Shown: piece by piece, positions 22,744 through 30,354 of the stretch
How the letters are laid out: every line of letters begins with the position of its first letter
Numbering within the stretch: position 1 is the first letter of the stretch
Source: an uncultured Clostridia bacterium
GTDB lineage: Bacteria; Bacillota; Clostridia; TANB77; CAG-465
DNA length: 30,354 bases
Direction of reading: 5' to 3'
Assembly (NCBI GenBank): GCA_948562205.1
Contig: CAOYAN010000024.1
Location: 1 to 30,354, forward strand
Program-made: the position numbers and the translations under genes
Notes under the pieces: model-generated
What the model saw: the letters and a program-made list of their open reading frames with translations, nothing else
The model's database searches: none
What the model was told of the DNA's origin: nothing

Positions 22744-23598
22744 ATGAAAATTCAAAACTACATTGATTTTAGTAAGGAAAAAGACTTTTTATATTTTGTT
22801 AATAGATTAGAAATTGATAACCAGTTCATATATAGTTTAATTAATCATTATGTAGAAGAATATGAATTACAAAATTATATAAAAAAAGTTATTATAGATC
22901 CCAGATTAAATCATCGGTTTTTAGCAGTATATTCTTTAAAAAAGAAATTAATAAGAGTAAACATAAAGCAAATAATCTTAGATGTTATAGATTTAAAAAG
23001 ATATTCTACTCCACTTAACAAGTGGCATTATGAAGTTATTTATAGTGAATTATTTGCATACATACATCATGAAATAATGCATGCTATGCAATGTAAAGAA
23101 TTAGATGAAAATCCAAACTCAATATTAGCAAAAATAACTAAGATTTCTAGAGAAGCTCAAAAAAATAGACCTTTTTATTACAAATATCATGGACTATTCC
23201 CACATGAACACCACGCAGATGCAATGGCTTCAGTTATAAGAAATAAATTTATCTATTTGAACCATTTAGACACTACTAATAGAGATGTACAAATATCGAA
23301 AGATGGTTCTCAAGATGAAACTGAAGTAGATAGATGTAATAGAATTGATGCATTTTATTTAATTAATAATTATAAAATCAAAGATGATGGAACTATCTCT
23401 TCTCCAATAGAACAATTTTTAGAAGTTTATGAAAAATCAGATTTATCATATTCTTCTGATATTTATAATACTAAAACTATTCTTGAAAATTTAATATATG
23501 GATTGCCAATTAGTAAAGATTTATATGATAAAATAAGTGAAGTTTCAACTGGAAAGAAAAAAATAGCAAATTTACACACTTTTTTATTAACTTTATAG
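22744..23598 (+). CDS. Putative zinc metallopeptidase (HExxH), unknown family
   Basis: A 284-residue soluble protein. Residues 109-113 are HEIMH in an amphipathic helix (YIHHEIMHAMQ), the classic zincin motif. A second motif, FPHEHHADAMASVI (154-161), has E155, H156, H157 and D159 as candidate third ligand and recalls the second helix of IrrE/ImmA-type peptidases. No signal peptide is present. GGAG 11 bases before the ATG supports the start. It is a single gene with a good terminator. I do not recognise a named family, and the substrate is unknown. Confidence 0.65.
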   Translation: MKIQNYIDFSKEKDFLYFVNRLEIDNQFIYSLINHYVEEYELQNYIKKVIIDPRLNHRFLAVYSLKKKLIRVNIKQIILDVIDLKRYSTPLNKWHYEVIYSELFAYIHHEIMHAMQCKELDENPNSILAKITKISREAQKNRPFYYKYHGLFPHEHHADAMASVIRNKFIYLNHLDTTNRDVQISKDGSQDETEVDRCNRIDAFYLINNYKIKDDGTISSPIEQFLEVYEKSDLSYSSDIYNTKTILENLIYGLPISKDLYDKISEVSTGKKKIANLHTFLLTL

Positions 23599-23617
23599 CA
23601 AAAATCCTAACAATTAA

Positions 23618-23660
23618 AAAGTAAAAAATCCTTGAGAATAATATCAAGGATTTTTACTTT
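23618..23660. terminator. Bidirectional terminator between convergent genes
   Basis: A stem of about 17 bp (CCTTGA/TCAAGG core extended by A-T pairs, one bulged A) with an 8-base loop; A and T runs on both arms allow use in both directions. Confidence 0.85.
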
Positions 23661-23687
23661 ATACATTAATAAGAAATACATAATTAT

Positions 23688-24236
23688 TTAGTTTAAATCT
23701 TCACCTTTTTTCTTATCATAATGTTTTAATATCATTTTTTCTATTGGTCTTTTTATTCTACTAATAATTATTTCTTTTTTATTTATAGGTTTTACAAGAA
23801 CAGTCTTTATACCAAACCTATTTCCACCACATATATCTGTAAACATTTGATCTCCTATCATAAGAATATTTTCTTTATCTATTTTAGTTTCATTTATTAT
23901 ATGATGATATCCTTTAAGTCGTGGCTTACTTGCTTTATAATAATATTTCATTCCAAGCTCTTTAGCTATTTTTTTTACTCTTGTCTCAGATATTGAATTA
24001 CTTAAAATATATGTCTTTATTCCTTTTGATTTTATATATTTTATCCACTTTTTTAGATCTTTACTATAGTTTCCTCTATTATCTATTAATGTATTATCCA
24101 TATCAAGTAAAATGAGCCTTATACCAAGTTCTTTTAATAAATCATATGGAATATTTTCAACTTTATCAAAAGTATATGTAGGATAAAAATTTCTAAAGAA
24201 TTTTGAAATTTTACTTACCTTTTTCTCATTTGTCAT
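23688..24236 (-). CDS. yqeG: YqeG family HAD IIIA-type phosphatase
   Basis: A 182-residue HAD-superfamily phosphatase. FYPTYTFDKVENIPYDLLKE is the usual YqeG start, LLDMDNTL gives nucleophile D45 and acid D47, and YILSNS and MIGDQMFTDICGGNRFG supply the later HAD motifs. Relatives in plants and yeast are phosphatidylglycerophosphate phosphatases, so a phospholipid role is possible. In Bacillus yqeG heads a ribosome/GTPase cluster, which is absent here. AGGAGG precedes the start. Confidence 0.88.
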   Translation of the reverse strand: MTNEKKVSKISKFFRNFYPTYTFDKVENIPYDLLKELGIRLILLDMDNTLIDNRGNYSKDLKKWIKYIKSKGIKTYILSNSISETRVKKIAKELGMKYYYKASKPRLKGYHHIINETKIDKENILMIGDQMFTDICGGNRFGIKTVLVKPINKKEIIISRIKRPIEKMILKHYDKKKGEDLN

Positions 24237-24348
24237 TTATGTCTTTTCCTCCTATTTATACATATTATATATTACTATATTTAATAACCAATTGCAATGT
24301 TTTTTCTACATTTAGACAAATATATATATACAATTTAATAATTTATTC

Positions 24349-24377
24349 TTTAATTTTATACATATTTATGTTATAAT
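24349..24377 (+). promoter_or_regulatory. Likely tyrS promoter
   Basis: TTTAAT, 17 bases, TATAAT (24372-24377). The leader would be only about 20 bases, too short for a T-box. Confidence 0.5.
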
Positions 24378-24404
24378 CTATATAGTTTTAAAGGTGGGAA
24401 AATT

Positions 24405-25649
24405 ATGAACGAAATAATAACTAATAATATGAATGTATATGATATATTAAAATCAAGAGAATTAATAAAACAAATTGCTTTTGAAGATGAATTTAAAAGT
24501 ATGGTATCAAAAGAGAAAACTCATGTATATCTTGGTATAGATCCAACAGCTGATAGTATTCACATTGGTCATTTTATACCACTTATGATGATGTCATATT
24601 TTCAAAAATGTGGACATACACCAATTATCCTAGTTGGTGGTGGAACTGCTCTTATTGGAGATCCTAGTGGTAAAACAGATATGAGAAAAATGCTAACACG
24701 TGAAGATATTTCCAGAAATGTTGACAATATTATAAAACAAGTAAGCAGATTTGTATCTTTTGAAGGAGAAAATGCAGCTATAATAGTTAACAACGGCGAT
24801 TGGATACTAGATTTAAATTATATGGAATTTATACGTACATATGGTATTCATTTTAATGTCAATAGAATGCTTTCAGCTGAATGCTATAAACAACGTATGG
24901 AAAAAGGACTTACTTTCTTTGAGCTTAACTATATGTTAATGCAAAGTTATGACTTTTTACAACTTTTTGAAAAACATGAATGTAGAGTTCAAATTGGTGG
25001 AGATGATCAATGGTCTAATATGTTAAGTGGTGTTGAACTAATCCGTAAAATACATAAAAATGGTAGTTTTTGTGTTACTTGTCCACTACTTCTAAATTCT
25101 GAAGGAAAGAAAATGGGTAAAACAGTTAATGGTGCACTTTGGCTTGATGCTAAAAAAACTTCTCCATATGAATTCTATCAATACTGGAGAAACATACAAG
25201 ACTCTGAAGTAAGAGATGTACTAAAAATGCTTACATTTCTTCCTATGGATGAAGTAAACAGACTATCCTCACTTGAAGGAGAAAAAATTAATGAAGCTAA
25301 GAAAATAGCAGCTTTTGAAATAACTAAGTTAATACATGGAGAAGAAGAAGCTACAAAAGCTAAAAAAACTTCAGAAGATTTATTTGAAAATTTAAACAAT
25401 AGTGATAATATGCCTACTGAAAATATAAATGAAAATGAACTAAATATGACAATATTAGATCTTTTAGTAAAAATAAAAATTGCACCATCAAAAGGTCAAG
25501 CAAAAACACTTGTAGAACAAGGTGGAATATCTATAAATGATATAAAAATTACAGATATAAAATATAATATTTCAAAAGATATATTTAAAAATAATTTCAT
25601 TGTAGTAAAAAAAGGTAAAAAAACATTTATAAAAGTTGAATTAGTATAA
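24405..25649 (+). CDS. tyrS: Tyrosine-tRNA ligase
   Basis: A 414-residue class I aminoacyl-tRNA synthetase that charges tRNA-Tyr. The HIGH-type motif is in DPTADSIHIGHFIPL, the tyrosine/ATP site in ILVGGGTALIGDPSGK, and the KMSKS-type motif is KMGKT. The last 70 or so residues form an S4 RNA-binding domain (IAPSKGQAKTLVEQGGISIN). Length and order are normal for the TyrS group with KMGKT. AAGGTGGG lies before the start. No T-box leader is present. The next gene starts 12 bases downstream. Confidence 0.96.
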   Translation: MNEIITNNMNVYDILKSRELIKQIAFEDEFKSMVSKEKTHVYLGIDPTADSIHIGHFIPLMMMSYFQKCGHTPIILVGGGTALIGDPSGKTDMRKMLTREDISRNVDNIIKQVSRFVSFEGENAAIIVNNGDWILDLNYMEFIRTYGIHFNVNRMLSAECYKQRMEKGLTFFELNYMLMQSYDFLQLFEKHECRVQIGGDDQWSNMLSGVELIRKIHKNGSFCVTCPLLLNSEGKKMGKTVNGALWLDAKKTSPYEFYQYWRNIQDSEVRDVLKMLTFLPMDEVNRLSSLEGEKINEAKKIAAFEITKLIHGEEEATKAKKTSEDLFENLNNSDNMPTENINENELNMTILDLLVKIKIAPSKGQAKTLVEQGGISINDIKITDIKYNISKDIFKNNFIVVKKGKKTFIKVELV

Positions 25650-25661
25650 GGAGATGAGTTT

Positions 25662-26306
25662 TTGAAATACACTAAAGGAGAAGAAATAGTAAACTCAATA
25701 ACTCATGGAATAGGAGCAGTTTTATCAATAGCTGCTCTTGTTGTTATGATAGTATTTGCAAGTATTAATAAAAATGCATGGCAAATTGTTAGTGTTTCTA
25801 TATATGGTACAACTTTATTAATACTTTATATAATGTCTACACTATATCATGCTATAACAAATGAAAAAGCTAAGAAAGTATTACAAATATTTGATCATTC
25901 ATCAGTATATTTATTAATTGCTGGAACCTATACGCCATTTTCACTTGTAATCCTTAGGCAAAGTTCATATAAAGGCTGGCTAGTATTTAGTGTAATATGG
26001 GCAATGGCAATATTTGGTATTACTATATATGCTATTTTTCCAAGAAGATTTAAAATATTTAATATAGCATCATATGTTATAATGGGCTGGGTTATAGTAT
26101 TTGCATTTCCAGAACTTATACAAACTATGACAAGCTTAAATGCAATTAATGGTATTTATTGGCTATTTGCTGGTGGAATTTTCTATACTGTTGGTATAAT
26201 ATTTTATGCAATAAAAAAAATAAAGTATTTCCATTCTATATGGCACATATTTGTATTACTAGGTAGTATTTGTCATTTTATATCAGTATTATTTTATGTA
26301 ATATAA
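25662..26306 (+). CDS. Hemolysin III family (PAQR) membrane protein
   Basis: A 214-residue protein with seven predicted membrane segments. GEEIVNSITHGIGAVLS, then STLYHA, FDHSSVYLLIAGTYTPF and WHIFVLLGSICHF carry the conserved His, Ser and Asp residues of the PAQR/hemolysin III family, probably a metal site. The role in bacteria is unclear; the haemolysin name is historical. TTG is the start codon: AAGGAGATGAGTTT lies just before it and no ATG fits. It is probably co-transcribed with tyrS. Confidence 0.9.
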   Translation: MKYTKGEEIVNSITHGIGAVLSIAALVVMIVFASINKNAWQIVSVSIYGTTLLILYIMSTLYHAITNEKAKKVLQIFDHSSVYLLIAGTYTPFSLVILRQSSYKGWLVFSVIWAMAIFGITIYAIFPRRFKIFNIASYVIMGWVIVFAFPELIQTMTSLNAINGIYWLFAGGIFYTVGIIFYAIKKIKYFHSIWHIFVLLGSICHFISVLFYVI

Positions 26307-26367
26307 TAATTTTTCATAAAAATGTATACTTTAACATAATTTACTAATAATATTATTGGTGATAATT

Positions 26368-26793
26368 ATGAATGAAATAGATATTTTAAAAGAAATTAAT
26401 AAAAATGCTAAAACAGGTATTGATGGATTAAATTTTACACTTGATAAAGTCCAAAGTGATGACTTAAGAGACTTACTTTACAAAGAAAGAAATGAATATG
26501 AAAATATTTATGACAGAACTAAAGAAATTCTTATACAAAAAAGTGAAGACATCGAAGATACAAAAACTCTTCAAAAAGTAATGTCATGGATGGGAATAGA
26601 ACTTAATACACTTACCAATAAAAGTAATTCTCAAATAGCACAAATACTAATTCAAGGAAACGATATTGGGGTTATAAAGGGTACTAAATTATTAAATAAT
26701 ATGGAATTTGAAGATAAACAAATTAAAAACATTCTTGAAGACTTTGTTAGATTACAACAAAAAAATATAGAAAACCTAAAAAAATATTTATAA
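26368..26793 (+). CDS. Helical hypothetical protein (four-helix bundle-like)
   Basis: A 141-residue, almost fully helical protein with four amphipathic segments: NEIDILKEINKNAKTGIDGL, DDLRDLLYKERNEYENIYD, NSQIAQILIQGNDIGVIKGT and IKNILEDFVRLQQKNIENLK. The pattern recalls DUF2383-type ferritin-like bundles, but I see no clear metal ligand set. GGTGAT precedes the ATG at 26368. It follows the hemolysin III gene after 61 bases on the same strand. Confidence 0.7.
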   Translation: MNEIDILKEINKNAKTGIDGLNFTLDKVQSDDLRDLLYKERNEYENIYDRTKEILIQKSEDIEDTKTLQKVMSWMGIELNTLTNKSNSQIAQILIQGNDIGVIKGTKLLNNMEFEDKQIKNILEDFVRLQQKNIENLKKYL

Positions 26794-26893
26794 TTTTACA
26801 ATTCAAAACTAGTATAATAAAAGTCATAAGCTATTTTTATTATACTAGTTATATTTTTATATATCATTTTTTTGAAAATTTCGTCTAAAAATA

Positions 26894-26922
26894 TTTACTA
26901 TTATAAAACTATATGTTATAAT
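26894..26922 (+). promoter_or_regulatory. tRNA-Glu promoter
   Basis: TTTACT, 17 bases, TATAAT (26917-26922), 11 bases before the tRNA. Confidence 0.7.
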
Positions 26923-26933
26923 ATCTATATAAT

Positions 26934-27008
26934 GGCCCATTGGTCAAGCGGTTAAGACGCGACCCTCTCAAGGTCGAATCATGGGTTCGATTCCCGTATG
27001 GGTCACCA
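26934..27008 (+). tRNA. tRNA-Glu (anticodon CTC)
   Basis: Acceptor arms GGCCCAT and ATGGGTC pair over 7 bp, followed by A and an encoded CCA. The anticodon stem CGACC/GGTCG encloses CTCTCAA, so the anticodon is CTC, reading GAG. The T arm has GGTTCGATTCC. It is a single tRNA with its own promoter and terminator. In this AT-rich genome GAG should be the minor Glu codon. Confidence 0.96.
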
Positions 27009-27012
27009 TTAT

Positions 27013-27036
27013 AGCAGGTTTTATACCTGCTTTTTT
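27013..27036 (+). terminator. tRNA-Glu terminator
   Basis: AGCAGG and CCTGCT with a 7-base loop, followed by a run of T. Confidence 0.9.
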
Positions 27037-27063
27037 ATGTTATTAAATATTTAATATAATATT

Positions 27064-27984
27064 CTATATTTTTATGACTTGCCCAGCATAAATCAAATTA
27101 ACATTTTGTATATTATTTTTATTTTTTAAATAATCTACTGTCACACCATATTTATTCGCTATACCACTTAATGTGTCTCCTGTTTTTATAGTATATACCT
27201 TTTCTTTATTTAAACCTAATATTTCATTTACCTTATCTTGTACTTCTTTTGGATTATATCCATCATTTGATAACTTATTTTTCCTTTCCTCTCCATTACC
27301 ATAGTATCCTTTTATAACATCTTGTGCTATTTCATTAATTGATTTTTTAACTTCCTCTATAGGTTCATTACTACTTCTATCAGCATTTGCATATTTTAGC
27401 CATGCCTCTTTATCTCCATAAAAATAGTTCATATCAATATCTTGTTCATACCCTTGTATTCTACCTCTTGATGTATATTGCCATAGTGCATAAAAATTCC
27501 AATTTTTTACTACTGGTTTTTCATTTGCATTTCCATTATTTATACCATATTGGGCAACCCACAAACCATAATTTGAATTTACTATATCTGTAAAATTATA
27601 TCTATTTATAACAGAACTTGAAGCATAAAGTAATGGCTTTACTCCTGTTAAACTATACACTGTATCTAAAAACTTTTTAGCATAATAAGTATTACTTAGA
27701 TCCCCAGACTCCCAGTCTAAAATAAGTATTGCTTCATTCAAATATCCTTTAATATTATCTACAAACCACTTAGCTTCTGCTTCAGGTGTATTTCCTAAAT
27801 CTGGTCTAGCAAAATGATAAACTCCTAGTAATTTACCATCTCTTTTAGCCCTTTGGTATAAACTATCACAGTATTTATCCACATATCCAACACCTTCTGT
27901 AGCTTTGCAAATAACAAAATCAACATCATTTTTAAAATTTTCTATACCTGCTTGATAGCTTGATATATCTATTCCTTTTAACAT
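27064..27984 (-). CDS. GH25 lysozyme with Cpl-7-like and LysM domains
   Basis: A 306-residue cell-wall hydrolase. Residues 1-195 are a glycoside hydrolase 25 domain: KGIDISSYQ with D6, LILDWES with D90 and E92, and QYTSRGRIQGYEQDIDMNYF near its end. Residues of about 212-256 match the Cpl-7 (CW_7) wall-binding repeat (YYGNGEERKNKLSNDGYNPK), and 260-306 are a LysM domain. It cuts the muramic acid-glucosamine bond. There is no signal peptide, as in phage endolysins. No holin or other phage gene is nearby, so it is a domesticated lysin or an autolysin released another way. GAGGGTTGATTAA precedes the ATG. Confidence 0.92.
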   Translation of the reverse strand: MLKGIDISSYQAGIENFKNDVDFVICKATEGVGYVDKYCDSLYQRAKRDGKLLGVYHFARPDLGNTPEAEAKWFVDNIKGYLNEAILILDWESGDLSNTYYAKKFLDTVYSLTGVKPLLYASSSVINRYNFTDIVNSNYGLWVAQYGINNGNANEKPVVKNWNFYALWQYTSRGRIQGYEQDIDMNYFYGDKEAWLKYANADRSSNEPIEEVKKSINEIAQDVIKGYYGNGEERKNKLSNDGYNPKEVQDKVNEILGLNKEKVYTIKTGDTLSGIANKYGVTVDYLKNKNNIQNVNLIYAGQVIKI

Positions 27985-28075
27985 TTAATCAACCCTCTCT
28001 TACATATAATTTAAAAGTTATTTCATAGTTATTATATTCCTTAATAATAATAATGTTACTTAATTTTTCATACGT

Positions 28076-28111
28076 AAAAAAAGGAATAGATCTATTACAA
28101 TCCATTCCCTT
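28076..28111 (-). terminator. Terminator after the DUF4097 gene
   Basis: On the minus strand AAGGGAATGGAT pairs (with mismatches) with ATCTATTCCTTT, followed by more T. Confidence 0.75.
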
Positions 28112-28119
28112 AATTTAAT

Positions 28120-28908
28120 TTATTTTATCTCTATATTTCCATACATGGTAGAAAGTTTTACTAATGCATTAAATTCACCTTTTTTGTTAAAATTATCTTT
28201 TACATTTCCTCTCATTACATCAGTAATAAGTTTTAATTTTCCGATATTTTTTAAATTTATTTTAGTATTACCACTTACGGTATCCACTTTTATTTCAATA
28301 TCTTTTTTAGCATTAACATCAATTTTTACATTTCCATTTGTGCAATCAACTTTTATTTTATCAGCCATAACATCTTTATCTACTTTTATACTACCAGATG
28401 CTAAATCAGCATTTAATCTAGCAGTATGAACTCTACCTAAAACAGACATATTGCCTGATGCTGTATTCAATTTTATCTTATCAGAGTAAAAATCTCCAGA
28501 TAAAGAAATATTACCAGATACTGAATTTAAAGAAACTTTTTCATATTCTATTTTAGGTATAAATACACAAAGCTTAAGCCCAGTAGATCTATAGCCCTTA
28601 TCTGAATTAATAAAAATATTTATCTCATTTTCCTTTTCTATAACTCTTAATTCAATATTAGAATCTTTATTTACATTTCCACTTAAAATTGCTTTAATTT
28701 CTGATATTTTATTAACACAAATAACTTGTAAATCTGCAGAACAAGACTCCACTTTTATAATCCGAATATTTTCTGCATAAATTGATTTTTTCTGTTCAAT
28801 TTCTTTCATCTTTTCTTTATCATTTTTAATCACTTTTCCATTTTCAATTATTACTGAACCATTTCCACTTACAAAATTGAAACTACCATCTTTTACACTA
28901 ATAGCCAT
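28120..28908 (-). CDS. DUF4097-type beta-strand repeat protein
   Basis: A 262-residue protein. From residue 125 on it is a series of short strands with turns of the SGN type (VSGNISLSGDF, ASGNMSVLGRV, ASGSIKVDKDV, TNGNVKIDVNA, VSGNTKIN), which would stack as a beta solenoid like DUF4097 / putative adhesin proteins. The N-terminal part has NGSVIIENGKVI and a charged helix. No signal peptide or membrane anchor is visible. Members often sit near regulators of envelope stress, but none is here. AGGAGGAAGAA is the ribosome site. Confidence 0.8.
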   Translation of the reverse strand: MAISVKDGSFNFVSGNGSVIIENGKVIKNDKEKMKEIEQKKSIYAENIRIIKVESCSADLQVICVNKISEIKAILSGNVNKDSNIELRVIEKENEINIFINSDKGYRSTGLKLCVFIPKIEYEKVSLNSVSGNISLSGDFYSDKIKLNTASGNMSVLGRVHTARLNADLASGSIKVDKDVMADKIKVDCTNGNVKIDVNAKKDIEIKVDTVSGNTKINLKNIGKLKLITDVMRGNVKDNFNKKGEFNALVKLSTMYGNIEIK

Positions 28909-29059
28909 TTCTTCCTCCTAAACTCTTGTAATAGTTATCACATGATAGATTAACAGTTCACATAATTATATCTTATTTTTTATTTTTTGTCAAATTAAAA
29001 ATTTAACTTTATCTGTATATAAAATCAATTATTACACAATATAAATATAGGTGATTTTA

Positions 29060-30268
29060 ATGAATATAATTCATAAATTAGAAATGAGAGAAAATACTTT
29101 GCAAAATGTAGTATATGTATATTATCCTGCAGAGTATGAATTTGGACTAGATTTTGACAAAATAAAAACAAGAATTGTAGGAGTAGCAGAAAAAATTAGA
29201 GAATTTGCAGTTGATAATATCTCTAAATTTACAAATGAAACAGTACTACTAATATTAAATGGTGTAGTAGTTGGGACAGTAATGTTAACACAATTAGTAA
29301 CAAATACTGGAACAGAAACTATAAACAAAACCAAAGTACCAAGCGTTTTAGAAACAAAAATTCAAAATGTTCAGACTAACCCTAAAGATTTAAAAATATC
29401 AAATGAAAAACCTACTATAAAAACTGACACAGTAAATTCTATAAATACATCTAACCTAATATATAACAACTCTAATACAATAATACCACTAAAGTTACAA
29501 AACGGAAATATAATACAAATAGGAATCAATGATTATCTTATAGGTGTAGTTGCATCTGAAATGCCTATAGATTTTAATATTGAATCTCTAAAATCACAAG
29601 CTGTAGTTTCAAGAACTTATACTTTAAGAAAAAATTCTGCAGGTATAGTACTTGAAGAAAACTCTAAAATACAAAAATATATGAGTGAAAAAGAATTAAA
29701 AGAGATCTGGAATGATTCTTTTAACAATTATTATACAAAAATTAAAAACGCAGTATTTTCAACATCTAATGAAGTTTTAATGTATAATAATAAACTAGCC
29801 TCTACTCCTTATTTTTTAGTTAGTAATGGAAAAACTGAGGACTCTATTAATGTATGGGGAGACAGCACCCCTTATTTAAAAAGTGTTGATAGTAAATTTG
29901 ATATAACATCAAAAGATTATTCTTCACAAAAAGTAATACCAAAACAAGATTTTTGTAAAAAACTTAATATCGAAGAAAGCTCTTTAAAAAATATAGAAAT
30001 AACAGCAAAAACCATTGGTGATAGGATAAGTAAAATTTCTATTAACAGACAAATATTTGATGGATCACAAATCCAAAAATTACTTGATCTTAATTCGGCA
30101 GACTTTACTATTACTTTATCTGATAATAATGTTATAATTGATGTGAGAGGAAATGGACATGGTGTTGGAATGAGTAAATATGGAGCAAATATGCTTGCAA
30201 ATAAAGGTTATAATTATAAAGAAATTTTAAATTATTATTATAAAGGTACAAATATAGAGAAAATTTAA
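29060..30268 (+). CDS. spoIID: Stage II sporulation protein D (SpoIID), lytic transglycosylase
   Basis: A 402-residue protein. One membrane helix lies near residues 61-80 (TVLLILNGVVVGTVMLTQLV), later along the chain than in Bacillus SpoIID because of a cytoplasmic extension of about 60 residues. The external SpoIID/LytB domain has INDYLIGVVASEMPIDF with the catalytic E167, LKSQAVVSRTYTL, and the end GNGHGVGMSKYGANMLANKG. SpoIID cuts denuded glycan strands during engulfment of the forespore. The long N terminus leaves room for a related, non-sporulation SpoIID-domain protein. The start at 29060 has AGGTG six bases upstream. Confidence 0.85.
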   Translation: MNIIHKLEMRENTLQNVVYVYYPAEYEFGLDFDKIKTRIVGVAEKIREFAVDNISKFTNETVLLILNGVVVGTVMLTQLVTNTGTETINKTKVPSVLETKIQNVQTNPKDLKISNEKPTIKTDTVNSINTSNLIYNNSNTIIPLKLQNGNIIQIGINDYLIGVVASEMPIDFNIESLKSQAVVSRTYTLRKNSAGIVLEENSKIQKYMSEKELKEIWNDSFNNYYTKIKNAVFSTSNEVLMYNNKLASTPYFLVSNGKTEDSINVWGDSTPYLKSVDSKFDITSKDYSSQKVIPKQDFCKKLNIEESSLKNIEITAKTIGDRISKISINRQIFDGSQIQKLLDLNSADFTITLSDNNVIIDVRGNGHGVGMSKYGANMLANKGYNYKEILNYYYKGTNIEKI

Positions 30269-30269
30269 A

Positions 30270-30302
30270 AAATTAGTAGTAAGTCTTGCTTACTACTAAT
30301 TT
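30270..30302 (+). terminator. Hairpin after spoIID
   Basis: AAATTAGTAGTAAG and CTTACTACTAATTT form a perfect 14-bp stem with a 5-base loop; the tail is short in T. Confidence 0.75.
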
Positions 30303-30310
30303 CAGAGTGT

Positions 30311-30345
30311 AGACAAACCCCACTTTTTGAAAGTGAGGTTTGTTT
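30311..30345. terminator. Second tandem hairpin at the window end
   Basis: About 15 pairs with one mismatch (core CACTTT/AAAGTG, then CC/GG and AAA/TTT) around a TTG loop; the plus strand ends TTTGTTTGC. It may back up the spoIID terminator or belong to a gene beyond the edge. Confidence 0.65.
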
Positions 30346-30354
30346 GCTAAAAAC

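Overview
The window is very AT-rich DNA with typical Bacillota signals: AGGAGG-type ribosome sites, TTGACA/TATAAT promoters, short intergenic gaps and many rho-independent terminators. A pro-sigma-K gene and a SpoIID gene point to an endospore-forming member of the Clostridia. I cannot name the species. Except for the truncated intron at the left edge, the window looks like chromosome with one defence locus in it.

Layout. Positions 1-180 hold the 5' end of a group II intron (minus strand, running off the window) with a strong promoter ahead of its short 5' exon. Next on the minus strand are a Cu/Zn superoxide dismutase-like gene, a small nucleotidyltransferase-like gene and an AIM24-family gene. 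Positions 2164-8289 are a complete compact type II-A CRISPR-Cas locus on the plus strand: cas9 (1068 aa), a tracrRNA gene between cas9 and cas1 with its own promoter and terminator, overlapping cas1-cas2-csn2, and an array of eight identical 36-bp repeats plus one degenerate terminal repeat with eight 30-bp spacers. A divergent Thg1-like 3'-5' polymerase gene follows the array on the same strand.

From 9.2 to 16.5 kb lie a transglutaminase-like protein with a small partner, sigK, a DUF3006/ComEC-type metallo-beta-lactamase pair, a TVP38 membrane protein and a pentapeptide-repeat protein. Two full copies and one fragment of an unrecognised intergenic repeat of about 160 bp, with a conserved hairpin, also lie there. 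From 16.5 to 30.3 kb are housekeeping and sporulation genes: fucO, a tightly overlapping MBL / AP-endonuclease-like / U32 / TcdA operon, a lone prepilin peptidase, a possible zinc metallopeptidase, yqeG, tyrS, a hemolysin III gene, tRNA-Glu(CTC), a GH25-Cpl7-LysM lysin, a DUF4097 protein and spoIID.

How it works together. In the CRISPR locus, cas9 and tracrRNA would supply interference, and cas1, cas2 and csn2 spacer acquisition. The tracrRNA terminator lies between the two modules and may limit adaptation-gene expression. The most unusual points are the tracrRNA placement with a nearly full-length anti-repeat, a palindrome over the predicted cas9 -10 box, the IscB-like four-cysteine HNH in Cas9, two spacers that resemble the repeat, the Thg1-like neighbour, and the new intergenic repeat family.
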